Below are positions 56,394 through 64,000 of a DNA stretch of 64,000 nucleotides, piece by piece. The position numbers and the translations under genes were made by a program. Origin of the DNA: Candidatus Leptovillus affinis (GTDB lineage Bacteria; Chloroflexota; Anaerolineae; Promineifilales; Promineifilaceae); NCBI GenBank assembly GCA_016705235.1, contig JADIYP010000002.1, positions 434,001 to 498,000 of the forward strand. Reading direction: 5' to 3'. How positions within the stretch are numbered: position 1 is the first letter of the stretch; each line of letters opens with the position of its first letter. The notes under the pieces are model-generated. The model was not told the DNA's origin, did not search any database, and saw nothing but the letters and a program-made list of their open reading frames with translations.

Positions 56394-56667
56394 CGTTCCA
56401 CTCGCTCCTTATGTTAAAACCCCCGGGAGGAGATTGGCGATTGGTGGAATTTCCAACCGCCAATTTTCAGTCTCCCAACCCTTCCCGAAAGTTTAAGTAT
56501 ACGCCATTTGCGCTGCCCTGATTTTAGTAAGCTCTGCGGGTTTAGGCGAGGGTGAATGTGCACAAGTTCACCGTTGGGCGAATTGGGCGGGAAAACGGCG
56601 CAGGGGCCAAATTTGGGCCGATTGGCAGGCCGCAGGCAGGCCCGCGGGGCGAAGGGAAGGCCTGCCA
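56394..56667. other. Spacer, one inverted repeat of GATTGG type
   Basis: GAGGAGATTGGCGATTGGTG at the left can pair with CAACCGCCAATTTTCAGTCTCC at the right (56428-56480). No gene supported. Confidence 0.45.
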
Positions 56668-56691
56668 AACTGTCAACCGGGGTTGACAGTT
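56668..56691. promoter_or_regulatory. Palindrome AACTGTCAACC-GG-GGTTGACAGTT
   Basis: 11-bp perfect arms. Shares the core TGTCAACC-NN-GGTTGACA with 63820-63837 near parA; see findings. Confidence 0.65.
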
Positions 56692-56705
56692 CCCCGATGA
56701 TCACG

Positions 56706-57181
56706 TCATGCTGAGCGAAGTCTTCGCAGCGAAGCATCCCCATCGGCCTGAAAACGTCCAGGGCGTTGGGGAGCCGGAAGGGGATGCTTCGGAGGACCTC
56801 AGCATGACAACGTGGTTATTTGGCTCGTCATGCTGAGCGGAGTCTTCGCAGCGAAGCATCCCCAGGGTTTGGGAAGGGCCAAAGCGCTAGCGTGTTTAGC
56901 AGGGGGGATGCTTCGGAGGACCCCGGCCGGAAAAGGGGGGTGTTGGGTGGGCCGGGGGGGGGGGGGGGGGGCGGGGGGGGCCCCCCAGCGGGGGGAAGAA
57001 AAGGGGGGGGGGGGGGGGGGAACCGGAAGGGGATGCTTCGGAGGACCTCAGCATGACAACGTGGTTATTTGGCTTGTCATGCTGAGCGAAGTCTTCGCAG
57101 CGAAGCATCCCCAGGGTTTGGGAAGGGCCAAAGCGGTAGCGTGTTTAGCAGGGGGGATGCTTCGGAGGACCTCAGCATGAC
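56706..57181. repeat. Three GTCATGCTGAG palindromic repeats
   Basis: Units at 56706-56808, about 56827-56932 and about 57075-57181, each a palindrome from GTCATGCTGAGCG(A/G)AGTC to GGACCTCAGCATGAC (the second is broken). This is the same hairpin found nested inside MITE A. No gene. Confidence 0.85.
56933..57022. other. G-rich low-complexity block (suspected artefact)
   Basis: Several runs of 8-18 G with C and A interruptions break the second unit of the palindrome array. Likely an assembly or sequencing artefact at a repeat. Confidence 0.55.
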
Positions 57182-57211
57182 AGGATGACGGGGTAGCGAG
57201 TGACTGGATGG

Positions 57212-57499
57212 CTATTCCCAGGCTTCGCTCAGGTCTTGCCAGGAGGGATTGCTTTCTTCAATCAGGGCAATCTTTTTGCGGCGAACCCACCCCTTGATTT
57301 GCTTTTCCCTGGCAATAGCCTCTTGAGGTGTGTTGAAGGTTTCGAAATACACCAGAAGCCCAACGTTATACCGGGAAGTAAAGCCAGGGATATGCTTATG
57401 TTTGTGTTCATAAATCCGACGGGCCAGATCATTGGTGACGCCTGTGTAAAGGGTTCTGGATGGCGAGGCCAAAATGTAGACGAAGTACTGCTTCATCAC
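57212..57499 (-). CDS. GIY-YIG nuclease family protein
   Basis: 95 aa, ATG 57499. YFVYILASPSRTLYTGVTND holds the GIY-YIG pattern (VYI...LYTGVTN); then RIYEHKHKHIPGFTSRY and catalytic Glu in ETFNTPQEAIAREKQIKGW. Small UvrC-like single-domain proteins of this kind (YhbQ type) are widespread; role often unknown. Its start meets the stop of the TPR frame (57500), so it is the last gene of the minus-strand run. Confidence 0.88.
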   Translation of the reverse strand: MMKQYFVYILASPSRTLYTGVTNDLARRIYEHKHKHIPGFTSRYNVGLLVYFETFNTPQEAIAREKQIKGWVRRKKIALIEESNPSWQDLSEAWE

Positions 57500-58522
57500 T
57501 TATGAAACGTTTTCGAGAAACCGGTGCACGCTTTTTGTCGTGGCATGGTCTGTCCCTAGAGCGTGTTCATAAATAGCCAATGCTTGCTGGTATAGATCTC
57601 TGGCTTTGCTCCGGTCGCTGTCGCGTTCCGCGATGACACCCAGCCACCAGAGAGATTGAGCCGTATCCGGGTGCTTTGTTCCTAATGACTTTTCTCGAAT
57701 CGTATACGCTTGTTCAAAATACGGCCGTGCCCCCGCCAGGTCGCCCATGGCTTGCAGCAGTGCGCCGAGGTTGTTGAGGCTGGTGGCGGTGTCGGGGTGG
57801 TCGGGGCCGAGCGCTTTTTCATAGATGGCCAGGGCGCGTTCGTAATACGGCCGTGCCCCCGCCAGGTCGCCCATGGCTTGCAGCAGTCCGCCGAGGTTGT
57901 TGAGGCTGGTGGCGGTGTCGGGGTGGTCGGGGCCGAGCGCTTTTTCATAGATGGCCAGGGCGCGTTCGTAATACGGCCGTGCCCCCGCCAGGTCGCCCAT
58001 GGCTTGCAGCAGTGCGCCGAGGTTGTTGAGGCTTTGGGCCGTGTCGGGGTGGTCGGGGCCGAGCGCTTTTTCCCGGATGGCCAGGGCGCGTTCGTAATAC
58101 GGCCGTGCCCCCGCCAGGTCGCCCATGGCTTGCAGCAGTCCGCCGAGGTTGTTGAGGCTTCCGGCGGTGTCGGGGTGGTCGGGGCCGAGCGCTTTTTCCC
58201 GGATGGCCAGGGCGCGTTCGTAATACGGCCGTGCCCCCGCCAGGTCGCCCATGGCTTGCAGCAGCAGTGCGCCGAGGTTGTTGAGGCTTCCGGCGGTGTC
58301 GGGGTGGTCGGGGCCGAGCGCTTTTTCCCGGATGGCCAGGGCGCGTTCGTAATACGGCCGTGCCCCCGCCAGGTCGCCCATGGCTTGCAGCAGGTAGCCG
58401 AGGTTGTTGAGGCTGGTGGCGGTGTCGGGGTGGTCGGGGCCGAGCGCTTTTTCCCGGATGGCCAGGGCGCGTTCGAATACGGCCGTGCCCCCGCCAGGTC
58501 GCGTAGCCGCGCTTGTTGCCAA
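57500..58522 (-). pseudogene. TPR C-terminal part of a frameshifted STAND gene
   Basis: 340 aa of tetratricopeptide repeats of the 42-residue kinesin-light-chain type (GDLAGARPYYERALAIREKA L GPDHPDTA). Seven or so units with a 126-bp period (starts 57719, 57845, 57971, 58097, 58223, 58352 and 58478); the 58223 unit is 129 bp, adding one Leu (GALLLQAM). Neighbouring units are nearly identical in DNA, more than protein selection alone would require. The unit at 58478 lacks one base (GCGTTCGAATACGG instead of GCGTTCGTAATACGG), which splits the gene from the NB-ARC part upstream. The last residues (KSVHRFLENVS) look like a natural C-terminus. Translation start at 58522 is not credible. Confidence 0.8.
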
Positions 58523-59984
58523 AAAGTCCAGGTAACCGGAAGTCAGCCTCCCCGGTGGCGATGCCGCTTGTGTTGTAATATTCGCCCCATTCAGCGGCCA
58601 GGTCGGTTGCCGTCGCCAGATGCGGCATTAATTGCCTGCACTTTATCCAGGTTGTCATGTCATGTTGGTTAAAACGGTACGCTTTGCCCAACAGTTCAAC
58701 AGCCGCTTCTGCCCACACCTTCGCCCGTTCTTCGCCCATCTGGTCGCGGGCCACTGCTTGCACCAGCCGGTGCAGGCTCAGCGCCCCATCCGCCCGCGCC
58801 AGCAGCGCGTAGCGCTCCAGGGCGCTCAGGGCCTCGTTCCGCGCCAGCGGGTCGGCCAGCACGGCCGCCAGGTCGTCGGGCAGGCTGGCGGCATGGTCCG
58901 CCAGCAGCTCCAGCGGGATGTCGTCCGGGGCCAAGAAGCAGCACAGGTTCAGCAGGTCGGCCGCCCCGGCCGTCTGCCGCGCCCCCTCAAAGCCAATTTC
59001 CCAGGTGGTGGTAATCGTCGCGTGGTAATCATCCGGCGCGGGCTGCCGCTGCCACAGCTCCCGCCGCCGCGCCCGGTACAGGTCCAGGTAGCCGGCCGCA
59101 TCCAGCCCATTCACGTCCGCATACGCCGCCGCCTGCTCCAGCGCCAGCGGCAAATAGCCCAACTCTTTTGCCAGCTCCGCCGCGCTAGATTTGTCAAATC
59201 TTTGAGATTTGACAAATCTTTGCCGCCAAAAATCCCACGCCTCCGCCTCCGTAAACACATCCAGCCGCAGCACCGCGCCCAGCTTATGCCAGTGCGGGCT
59301 GCGCGAGGTAATCAGCACCCGCCCCTGCGGGTTGGCGGGCAGCCAGGCGCGCAGGGCGCGCGGCTCCATCGCGTCGGCGTTGTCGCACAGCAGCAGCCAC
59401 CGTTGGGCGCTGCCGTTCAGCCAGGTACGCACCATCTGCACGGCCGCCGCCTGCTCCACGCCATCCACCGTCAGCCCCACCTGCCGCCCCAACGCCAAAA
59501 AATCCTCCGCCAGGGCCTCATCCACCCGCAGCCACCAGATCACGTCATACAGCGCCCGCTGCCCATGGGCAAAATGCAGCATCAGCTGGCTCTTGCCCAC
59601 CCCGCCCATGCCACTAATCGCCTGGGTAATGGTCGTTTGCCCGCTGCCCGTGTTTAGCTGCGCCAGATGTTCCGTCCGTCCCACAAAATGAGGATTACGC
59701 GGCGGCAGGTTGGTCAGGCAGGCGGTGATTGGCCCATTCCCGGCGCCGGCTGAGAGGTTGCTCTCATCCGGCCAGGATAGAGCAGGCCGCTGCTCGCGGC
59801 AGTAAACCAGCAAGGCGGGCAGCCGTTCACGGTGTTGGCAGTGAGCGAGGATGTCTGTGACCAACAACTGGTCCGTTTCGTGCCGCAAACTGCCCTCCGG
59901 GATGTCCAGCGCATAACAAAGCATCACCAATTCACTGTGGCTAAAATGATCAAAAATCAGTTGATGAAGTGCTTGTGGATTCAT
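57945..59984 (-). pseudogene. STAND protein N-terminal part: EAD + NB-ARC (frameshifted before its TPRs)
   Basis: ATG 59984 is the likely start (MNPQALHQLIFDHFSHSELV); the frame also extends to a GTG at 60056. Residues ~1-75 look like an effector-associated (death-like) domain: all-helical, ELVMLCYALDI...VTDILAHCQHRERLPALLVYCREQRP. NB-ARC follows: Walker A GMGGVGKSQ (~125), Walker B LLLCDNAD (~195), then GRVLITSRSPHW, LGYLPLALEQAAAY (GxP), and a winged-helix end. In-frame 33-bp palindrome at 59187-59219 adds 11 residues. After about codon 490 the frame reads the TPR DNA in the wrong frame (Arg/Pro-rich). Known relatives couple ligand sensing by TPRs to effectors via EAD-EAD pairing. Confidence 0.82.
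59187..59219. repeat. 33-bp palindrome (family D), copy 3, inside the STAND gene
   Basis: AGATTTGTCAAATC, loop TTTGA, GATTTGACAAATCT: 14-bp perfect arms. Exactly 33 bases, so it adds 11 codons in frame (FVKSQRFDKS region) without a stop. Confidence 0.85.
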
Positions 59985-60063
59985 GAGAGCGTAGTCCGAA
60001 ATTGTATGATGAGACAGCAAAAACTTGTAAAGAGAAGGATCTGTTGGCTGCGCCACACCACAA

Positions 60064-60417
60064 TTAGCGTGAAGGGTTTAATAACCAATCTGCCAATCTG
60101 TGCCTCACGCGGTCTAGTCGTTCTGTGCTCACCGCGCCAACCGCGCCTAATAACATAGTTCCTTCGACAACCGCCACACGGCCGATGCGAATGACGCTGG
60201 TCGTTTTAAGACCTGAGCTGCTGTAATCGGGGTCTGTTGTCTGGACAATTTCATCAAATCCCGCAACGGCTTGTCTGGTCTGGGATGAGATCATGCAGAG
60301 AAGCCAGTCGTCATAAGGGCCAGGAAGTTTGCCCAACAACAAGGCGGGGCGTATCTTGCCCGGTTGCAGACTGGTTTCAGGGAATTGAAACGCGACGATT
60401 TGACCGGCTTCTTTCAT
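60064..60417 (-). CDS. PemK/MazF-type toxin
   Basis: 117 aa. N-terminal KEAGQIVAFQFPETSLQPGK then IRPALLLGKLPG and LLCMISSQ match the PemK/MazF fold, which cleaves mRNA at short sites. Starts with ATG overlapping the stop of the upstream antitoxin gene (TGATG), the standard arrangement of a type II pair with the antitoxin first. Lies just before the STAND gene on the same strand. Confidence 0.85.
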   Translation of the reverse strand: MKEAGQIVAFQFPETSLQPGKIRPALLLGKLPGPYDDWLLCMISSQTRQAVAGFDEIVQTTDPDYSSSGLKTTSVIRIGRVAVVEGTMLLGAVGAVSTERLDRVRHRLADWLLNPSR

Positions 60418-60650
60418 CAGAATTTTTCTCTTAGATCGGCCAGCGTATATTCGGGACCATCTTCATCTTCCATGCCGTGCATCGCTGCCGCCAACGAGAG
60501 CCTGGCCCAGGCTGTATCATTATCTTCTATCTCTTGGGTTGTTTTGAATAGCAAATATTCAATGAAATTTAGCGCCTCCACCTGGAAAGGGACCGGTAGT
60601 TGCCGTGCCTGGGCATATATTTTCTCGGCAAGAATTGTATCGCTGCTCAT
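60417..60650 (-). CDS. DUF2281-type antitoxin
   Basis: 77 aa from ATG 60650; GGAGG lies about 10 bases upstream, and the frame also allows TTG 60668. Helical: ILAEKIYAQARQLPVPFQVE then ALNFIEYLL and an acidic C-terminus (DEDGPEYTLADLREKF), typical of DUF2281 antitoxins. It overlaps the toxin gene by a TGATG junction; likely neutralises it. Confidence 0.82.
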   Translation of the reverse strand: MSSDTILAEKIYAQARQLPVPFQVEALNFIEYLLFKTTQEIEDNDTAWARLSLAAAMHGMEDEDGPEYTLADLREKF

Positions 60651-60775
60651 GTTGTCTTTGCCTCCCAAACAGTTTCAATGGTCAATTGTCATTGACCGGC
60701 GGTCAATTGTCAACGCGATGCGCCAGAAGACGCGCGCTCCTCAATCCAAAATCGCAAATCGCAAATCACAAATCG

Positions 60776-61561
60776 TCAATCCCTCCTCGTAGCGTATTTG
60801 CGCACCAGTTCTTGCACGCGCTCCTCGTCCCAGGCCACAAACTCGCCGTCCCAGTCGCGCGGGGCAAAGAGGGCCAGCACGGCAATGGCCCCGCCGGGGG
60901 CTTCCGGCGGCAGCAGTTCGCCCTCGTCGCGCAGGCGCACAAAGCGCTGGTAGGCGCTTTCCGGCATGCCCGCCGCGCCCATCTGCCGGATGATGGCTTG
61001 CATGTCGGTATCTACCACGCCGGGACGGACGGCAACGGCCGTAACCATCTCCTCCTCCACCGATAACACGCGGTTGAACTGGTTGAGCGCTCCCTTGGCC
61101 GTGCAGTAAGCCCCCCAGCCGGGAATGGCATACGTCGACGCGCCGCTGGAAACGTTGATCACCCGGCCGCGATTTTGGCGCAGGTAGGGCAGGGCGGCTT
61201 GCGTCAGCATCATCGGCCCCAGGACGTTCGTGAGCAAGTTTTGCCGCCAGGCATCGATGCTGGCCTCGGCCAGCGGGGCGATGGGTTCGATGACGCCGGC
61301 ATTGTTGATCAGGGCGTCAATTCGGCCAAAATGGGCAATGGTTCGCTCAACCACCCGGCGGCAGTCGGCTTCCTGGCTGATGTCGCCGGGCACGGCCAGC
61401 GCCTTACCGCCGCCGTCGCGGATGGCCTGGGCTTCTTGCTCCAGCTTCTCGGCGGAACGGGCAAACAGGACGACATTGGCGCCTAAATCGGCCGCGTCGC
61501 GGGCGGCCGCCAGGCCCAATCCCCGCGACGCGCCGGTAATGATGATGGTTTTAGCAGTCAT
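60776..61561 (-). CDS. Short-chain dehydrogenase/reductase
   Basis: 261 aa from ATG 61561 with AAGGAGA six bases upstream (frame open to 61603). NAD(P) motif TGASRGLG near the N-terminus, NNAGVIEPI, catalytic Ser in NVSSGAST, YxxxK as YCTAKGALNQF, and RPGVVDTDM. Classical SDR of ~260 aa; substrate unknown. Convergent/upstream of parB, separated by a repeat hairpin. Confidence 0.92.
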   Translation of the reverse strand: MTAKTIIITGASRGLGLAAARDAADLGANVVLFARSAEKLEQEAQAIRDGGGKALAVPGDISQEADCRRVVERTIAHFGRIDALINNAGVIEPIAPLAEASIDAWRQNLLTNVLGPMMLTQAALPYLRQNRGRVINVSSGASTYAIPGWGAYCTAKGALNQFNRVLSVEEEMVTAVAVRPGVVDTDMQAIIRQMGAAGMPESAYQRFVRLRDEGELLPPEAPGGAIAVLALFAPRDWDGEFVAWDEERVQELVRKYATRRD

Positions 61562-61636
61562 GGCAATCTCCTTGTAGCAATAGACGTGATTGACAATTGA
61601 CAATTGGGGTTCTTCAGGAACTCAGGGGATTGACAG

Positions 61637-61718
61637 CCCCTGATGCGTGACCAGAGAGGCTTCACGCATCACCACGCATCACGCATCACGTATCACGTAT
61701 CACGTATCACGCATCAGA
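61637..61718. repeat. Inverted tandem GCGTGA / ATCACGC hairpin
   Basis: GATGCGTGACCAGAG at the left pairs with a run of ATCACGC and ATCACGT units at the right. Same design as 55074-55147. Confidence 0.75.
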
Positions 61719-61746
61719 CCAAACCCCATGAAATCCCAAAGACCCA

Positions 61747-62853
61747 CTATTGGTTATGTTCTTCCAGCGCGGCCAGCAGAGAGGCCACGTCCTGGTGGAT
61801 AAGCTGCAGCAGGCGGCGCATTTCTTTTTGCTCGGCGTGGGCGGCGTTTTGGGCGGAGACGCGGGCAAGATGGCCGCGCACCCAGTGCAGGCGTTGGATG
61901 TGGGTTGGTTTGCTGGTTTGCTGGTTTGCTGGTTGGAAGGTTGGATCGGCGACCGGCCAGTTTTCTTCGTTGGCAGGGAGGAGTTGCTCGAAGGAAGTAT
62001 CGAACTCTGGTTCGGTTTGGGCTATTACCGGTGGTAGCGGCATGTGGAGGACGCGGATGGCTTCATGGACGGTGGCGTTGGGCGCGTCGTTTTTCAGGTA
62101 GCGGGTAACTTGTTTGTACTCGGTTTTATTGATGTCGCCGGCTTCCAGAGCGCGCACCAGGGCGCGCTGCTGCGAGGGTTTCAGCCCCTTCAGGCTGCGC
62201 GTGTCCCGTTCGCTGATGGCCCCCTGGCGCACGGCCTCCTTGATTTCGTCGGGCAGGTCGAGCAGTTGGATGATCTGGCTGGCGCGTTGGCGGGTAAAAC
62301 CCAGCCGCTCGCTGACCTTGGCCCAACTCACGGAGCGGGAATGGGGCTTGCCGCTGATGCCATCCTCCTGGATTTGGGCGTCGAGTTCTTCTTGCATCAG
62401 GTCGCGCAGGCGCATCATGCCGTAGGCGCGGTCCACGTCGTTGAGGTCTTCGCGCTGGATGTTTTCCACCAATTGGCGGACAAAGCGGGTTACTTCGTCG
62501 TAGGAGCGGCGGCGGACGACGGCCGGGATCGTCTCCAGGCCGGCGAGCTGGGCGGCGCGCCAGCGGCGTTCGCCATGCACAATCATGTATTGACCAGTGC
62601 GTACCTGGGTGACTTCGATGGGTTGGATGACGCCATCTTGTTTGATGGAATCGGCCAGTTCTTGCAGGGTTTCATCGTAGAAGGTGCTGCGCGGCTGTTT
62701 GGGGTCGGGGTGGACGGCGTCGACGCGCAGGGCCAAAAGCTGCAAGCCGGCGGCCTGTTCGATGTCGTCTTTGCTGGCGAACAGGGTTTCCATGTCGCCG
62801 GTTTGGGCGGGGATGGGACGGTTGAGATTGATAGACGGCCGTTTCTTAACCAT
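61747..62853 (-). CDS. parB: ParB/Spo0J chromosome partition protein
   Basis: 368 aa, ATG 62853. ParB N-terminal CTPase/clamp domain with LRVDAVHPDPKQPRSTFYDE and the GERRWRAAQLAG box; helix-turn-helix region SERLGFTRQRASQIIQLLDL for parS; basic central part. The C-terminal linker holds NQQTSKPTHIQ, from a GCTGGTTT tandem repeat at 61905-61937. Binds parS, loads as a sliding clamp and stimulates ParA. Downstream of parA, about 100 bases apart with a repeat hairpin between. Confidence 0.92.
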   Translation of the reverse strand: MVKKRPSINLNRPIPAQTGDMETLFASKDDIEQAAGLQLLALRVDAVHPDPKQPRSTFYDETLQELADSIKQDGVIQPIEVTQVRTGQYMIVHGERRWRAAQLAGLETIPAVVRRRSYDEVTRFVRQLVENIQREDLNDVDRAYGMMRLRDLMQEELDAQIQEDGISGKPHSRSVSWAKVSERLGFTRQRASQIIQLLDLPDEIKEAVRQGAISERDTRSLKGLKPSQQRALVRALEAGDINKTEYKQVTRYLKNDAPNATVHEAIRVLHMPLPPVIAQTEPEFDTSFEQLLPANEENWPVADPTFQPANQQTSKPTHIQRLHWVRGHLARVSAQNAAHAEQKEMRRLLQLIHQDVASLLAALEEHNQ

Positions 62854-62865
62854 AGTTGTGTAGTC

Positions 62866-62962
62866 CTTTAGTCTGGTGGTCTGGTAGTCTTGTAGTCTTG
62901 TAGTCTGGTGGTCTGGCTATTTGACTACCAGACTACTCGACTACTCGACTACCAGACTACTC
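62866..62962. repeat. Inverted tandem GTAGTCTGGTG / CTACCAGACTA hairpin
   Basis: Left half repeats GTCTGGTGGTCTGGTAGTCT; right half repeats GACTACTCGACTACCAGACT. The halves are complementary. Between parA and parB. Confidence 0.8.
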
Positions 62963-63733
62963 GACTATCTCTCTCGCCACTTTGCGGTACGCTTCCGCGC
63001 CGGGGCCTTTGGGGTCGAAGGCCAGGATGCTTTGTCCGGCGACGGCGCTTTCGGCAAAACGGACCGAGCGTTTGATGATGGTGTCGAAAATGCGCATGCC
63101 GTCGCCGTACTGCTGCTGCACGGCCGTTAAAATATCCCGCGTCAGCGTCGTCCGGGTGTCGGCCATGGTCAGCAAAATGCCCTCAATGGCCAGGTTGCTG
63201 TTCAGCTTCTTGCGCCGCACCGTCTCGATGCTGGACAAAATCATCAGCGCCCCCCGCGCCGCCAGGTACTCCGTTTGGATGGGGATAACGACGCTGGTTG
63301 CGGCCGTCAGGGCATTGATCACCAACAGCCCCAGCGACGGGTTGCAATCGATGAGGATGTAATCATAGTTGTGCTGCACGCTCGTCAGCATCGTCGCCAG
63401 CACGCGCTCGCGGCTCAGGGTGTTGATGAGCGCTAGCTCGATCAGGCTGAGTTCCGGCTGCGACGGCAGCAGGTGAAACGCCTCGTCGGTTTCATAGATG
63501 GCGTCGCCGATATTGCTTTCCAGGCCGTCAATTTCAGCCTTGAAGCCATTGTAGATGGTGGGGGAGATGTGGTCGGGATCAAAACCGGCGTGCTGCGTCA
63601 GATTGCACTGCGGGTCCAGGTCGATGGCCAGGACACGTTTGCCCCGCTCGGCCAGGGCTGCGGCTAAATTAATGGTGGTGGTGGTTTTGCCCACACCGCC
63701 TTTTTGCATGGCAATGGCGATAATTTCAGTCAT
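62957..63733 (-). CDS. parA: ParA/Soj chromosome partition ATPase
   Basis: 258 aa from ATG 63733, with AGGAGGTCTA directly upstream; the frame is open to 63994 but the parS sites lie in that extension. Walker-type P-loop KGGVGKTTTTINLAAAL (residues ~10-26, deviant Walker A of ParA), A' motif YILIDCNPSLGLL, and QTEYLAARG. Forms ATP-dependent nucleoid-bound dimers that move ParB-parS. Together with parB suggests the origin-proximal region. Confidence 0.93.
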   Translation of the reverse strand: MTEIIAIAMQKGGVGKTTTTINLAAALAERGKRVLAIDLDPQCNLTQHAGFDPDHISPTIYNGFKAEIDGLESNIGDAIYETDEAFHLLPSQPELSLIELALINTLSRERVLATMLTSVQHNYDYILIDCNPSLGLLVINALTAATSVVIPIQTEYLAARGALMILSSIETVRRKKLNSNLAIEGILLTMADTRTTLTRDILTAVQQQYGDGMRIFDTIIKRSVRFAESAVAGQSILAFDPKGPGAEAYRKVAREIVE

Positions 63734-63819
63734 TAGACCTCCTGAGGGAAGAAGGGAAGATAAATTACAAAGGAACAGAGATACAAAGATACAAAGAAAT
63801 AAGCAGGGCGTCAACGAAG

Positions 63820-63837
63820 TGTCAACCCGGGTTGACA
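63820..63837. promoter_or_regulatory. Perfect 18-bp palindrome TGTCAACCCGGGTTGACA upstream of parA
   Basis: Shares TGTCAACC-NN-GGTTGACA with 56668-56691. Lies in the parA leader between parS and the parA start. Confidence 0.75.
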
Positions 63838-63847
63838 GGTTACATAA

Positions 63848-63863
63848 TGTTTCCCGGGAAACA
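63848..63863. promoter_or_regulatory. parS site
   Basis: TGTTTCCCGGGAAACA, a perfect 16-bp palindrome (20 bp with its flanks, 63846-63865), matching the parS consensus TGTTTCACGTGAAACA except for two central positions. Confidence 0.9.
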
Positions 63864-63949
63864 TTTATGTTTACTTGGCGGGATGAATTGACCCGAATCA
63901 GGCAACTGAGGCAGCGCAAAATGCACAAACCAGGCGTTTTTGTGTAAAA

Positions 63950-63968
63950 TATAACGCAGCGTGTTATA
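63950..63968. promoter_or_regulatory. Inverted repeat TATAAC-N7-GTTATA
   Basis: Close to the right window edge, upstream of the parA leader. Could be an operator or promoter element; weak evidence. Confidence 0.35.
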
Positions 63969-64000
63969 ACTATTGCCGAATTCCGTTTTCCCAAAGGGAT

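Noticed and set aside
57710..58672. 320-aa plus-strand frame opposite the TPRs
   Set aside because: It mirrors the TPR repeat; codon pattern belongs to the minus-strand gene.
63734..63994. N-terminal extension of ParA
   Set aside because: It would run through parS and a second palindrome; ATG 63733 has AGGAGG directly upstream.

Overview
The window is bacterial chromosomal DNA, about 55-58% G+C by eye. It is most consistent with the phylum Chloroflexota, in or near Anaerolineae. This rests on the gene mix (ADP-forming acyl-CoA synthetase fused to a GNAT domain, DUF1361 and VanZ-like proteins, EAD-STAND-TPR protein, PEP-dependent PPDK, multi-GAF kinases), the 16S/23S sequence style, and the abundance of small palindromic repeats. 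No taxonomic search could be run. A parAB-parS locus at the right edge suggests that this end lies near the replication origin.

Layout. 1-27.4 kb: mostly housekeeping genes, among them a partial glycine-rich surface protein, the acyl-CoA synthetase/GNAT fusion, pyrE with a class IV aminotransferase, an acyl-CoA ligase, a YidE/AspT-type transporter, a NUDIX hydrolase, two glycosyltransferases, a coiled-coil protein, selB, an isocitrate/isopropylmalate dehydrogenase, mgtE, an aldo/keto reductase, a large GAF/PAS histidine kinase and an MFS transporter. 27.5-32.8 kb: one complete rRNA operon on the minus strand (16S, tRNA-Ile, tRNA-Ala, 23S, 5S) with processing stems, a boxA-like element and three candidate promoters. 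33.5-36.7 kb: an accessory island with an ExeA/MuB-like AAA ATPase, an AT-hook protein, a 27-bp palindrome, a strong candidate small RNA and an unrecognised 433-aa protein. 36.8-56.4 kb: a metallo-hydrolase, a NarL-type two-component pair, small membrane proteins, PPDK, a formate/nitrite channel, a 2H phosphoesterase, a band-7 protein, an RpiB-like isomerase, a radical SAM DNA-repair-type protein, a DUF4139 protein, an HdeD-like protein and an aminotransferase. 56.4-60.7 kb: a repeat-rich stretch, then a GIY-YIG protein, a frameshifted EAD-NB-ARC-TPR (STAND) gene and a PemK/MazF-type toxin-antitoxin pair. 60.8-64 kb: an SDR, parB, parA and parS.

Two features stand out. First, the octamer palindrome ACGGCCGT (often AACGGCCGTT) occurs more than one hundred times by my eye count, in every reading frame and on every gene type, but is absent from the rRNA operon and from the ATPase/AT-hook/sRNA island. 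It behaves like a highly iterated palindrome comparable in principle to cyanobacterial HIP1. Second, intergenic DNA is packed with small non-coding elements: a ~200-bp MITE with 8-9 bp target duplications, a 124-bp element, a ~107-bp element whose ends supply stop codons, 33-bp palindromes (one inserted in frame in the STAND gene), and hairpins built from inverted short tandem repeats.

How the genes work together: PPDK, the acyl-CoA synthetases and the IDH-family enzyme point to central carbon metabolism. The two kinases and the response regulator are sensory. parAB-parS is for chromosome segregation. The STAND gene, PemK pair and GIY-YIG protein form a small conflict/defence-like cluster. 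Two homopolymer blocks (46.34-46.42 kb and 56.93-57.02 kb) look like assembly artefacts.
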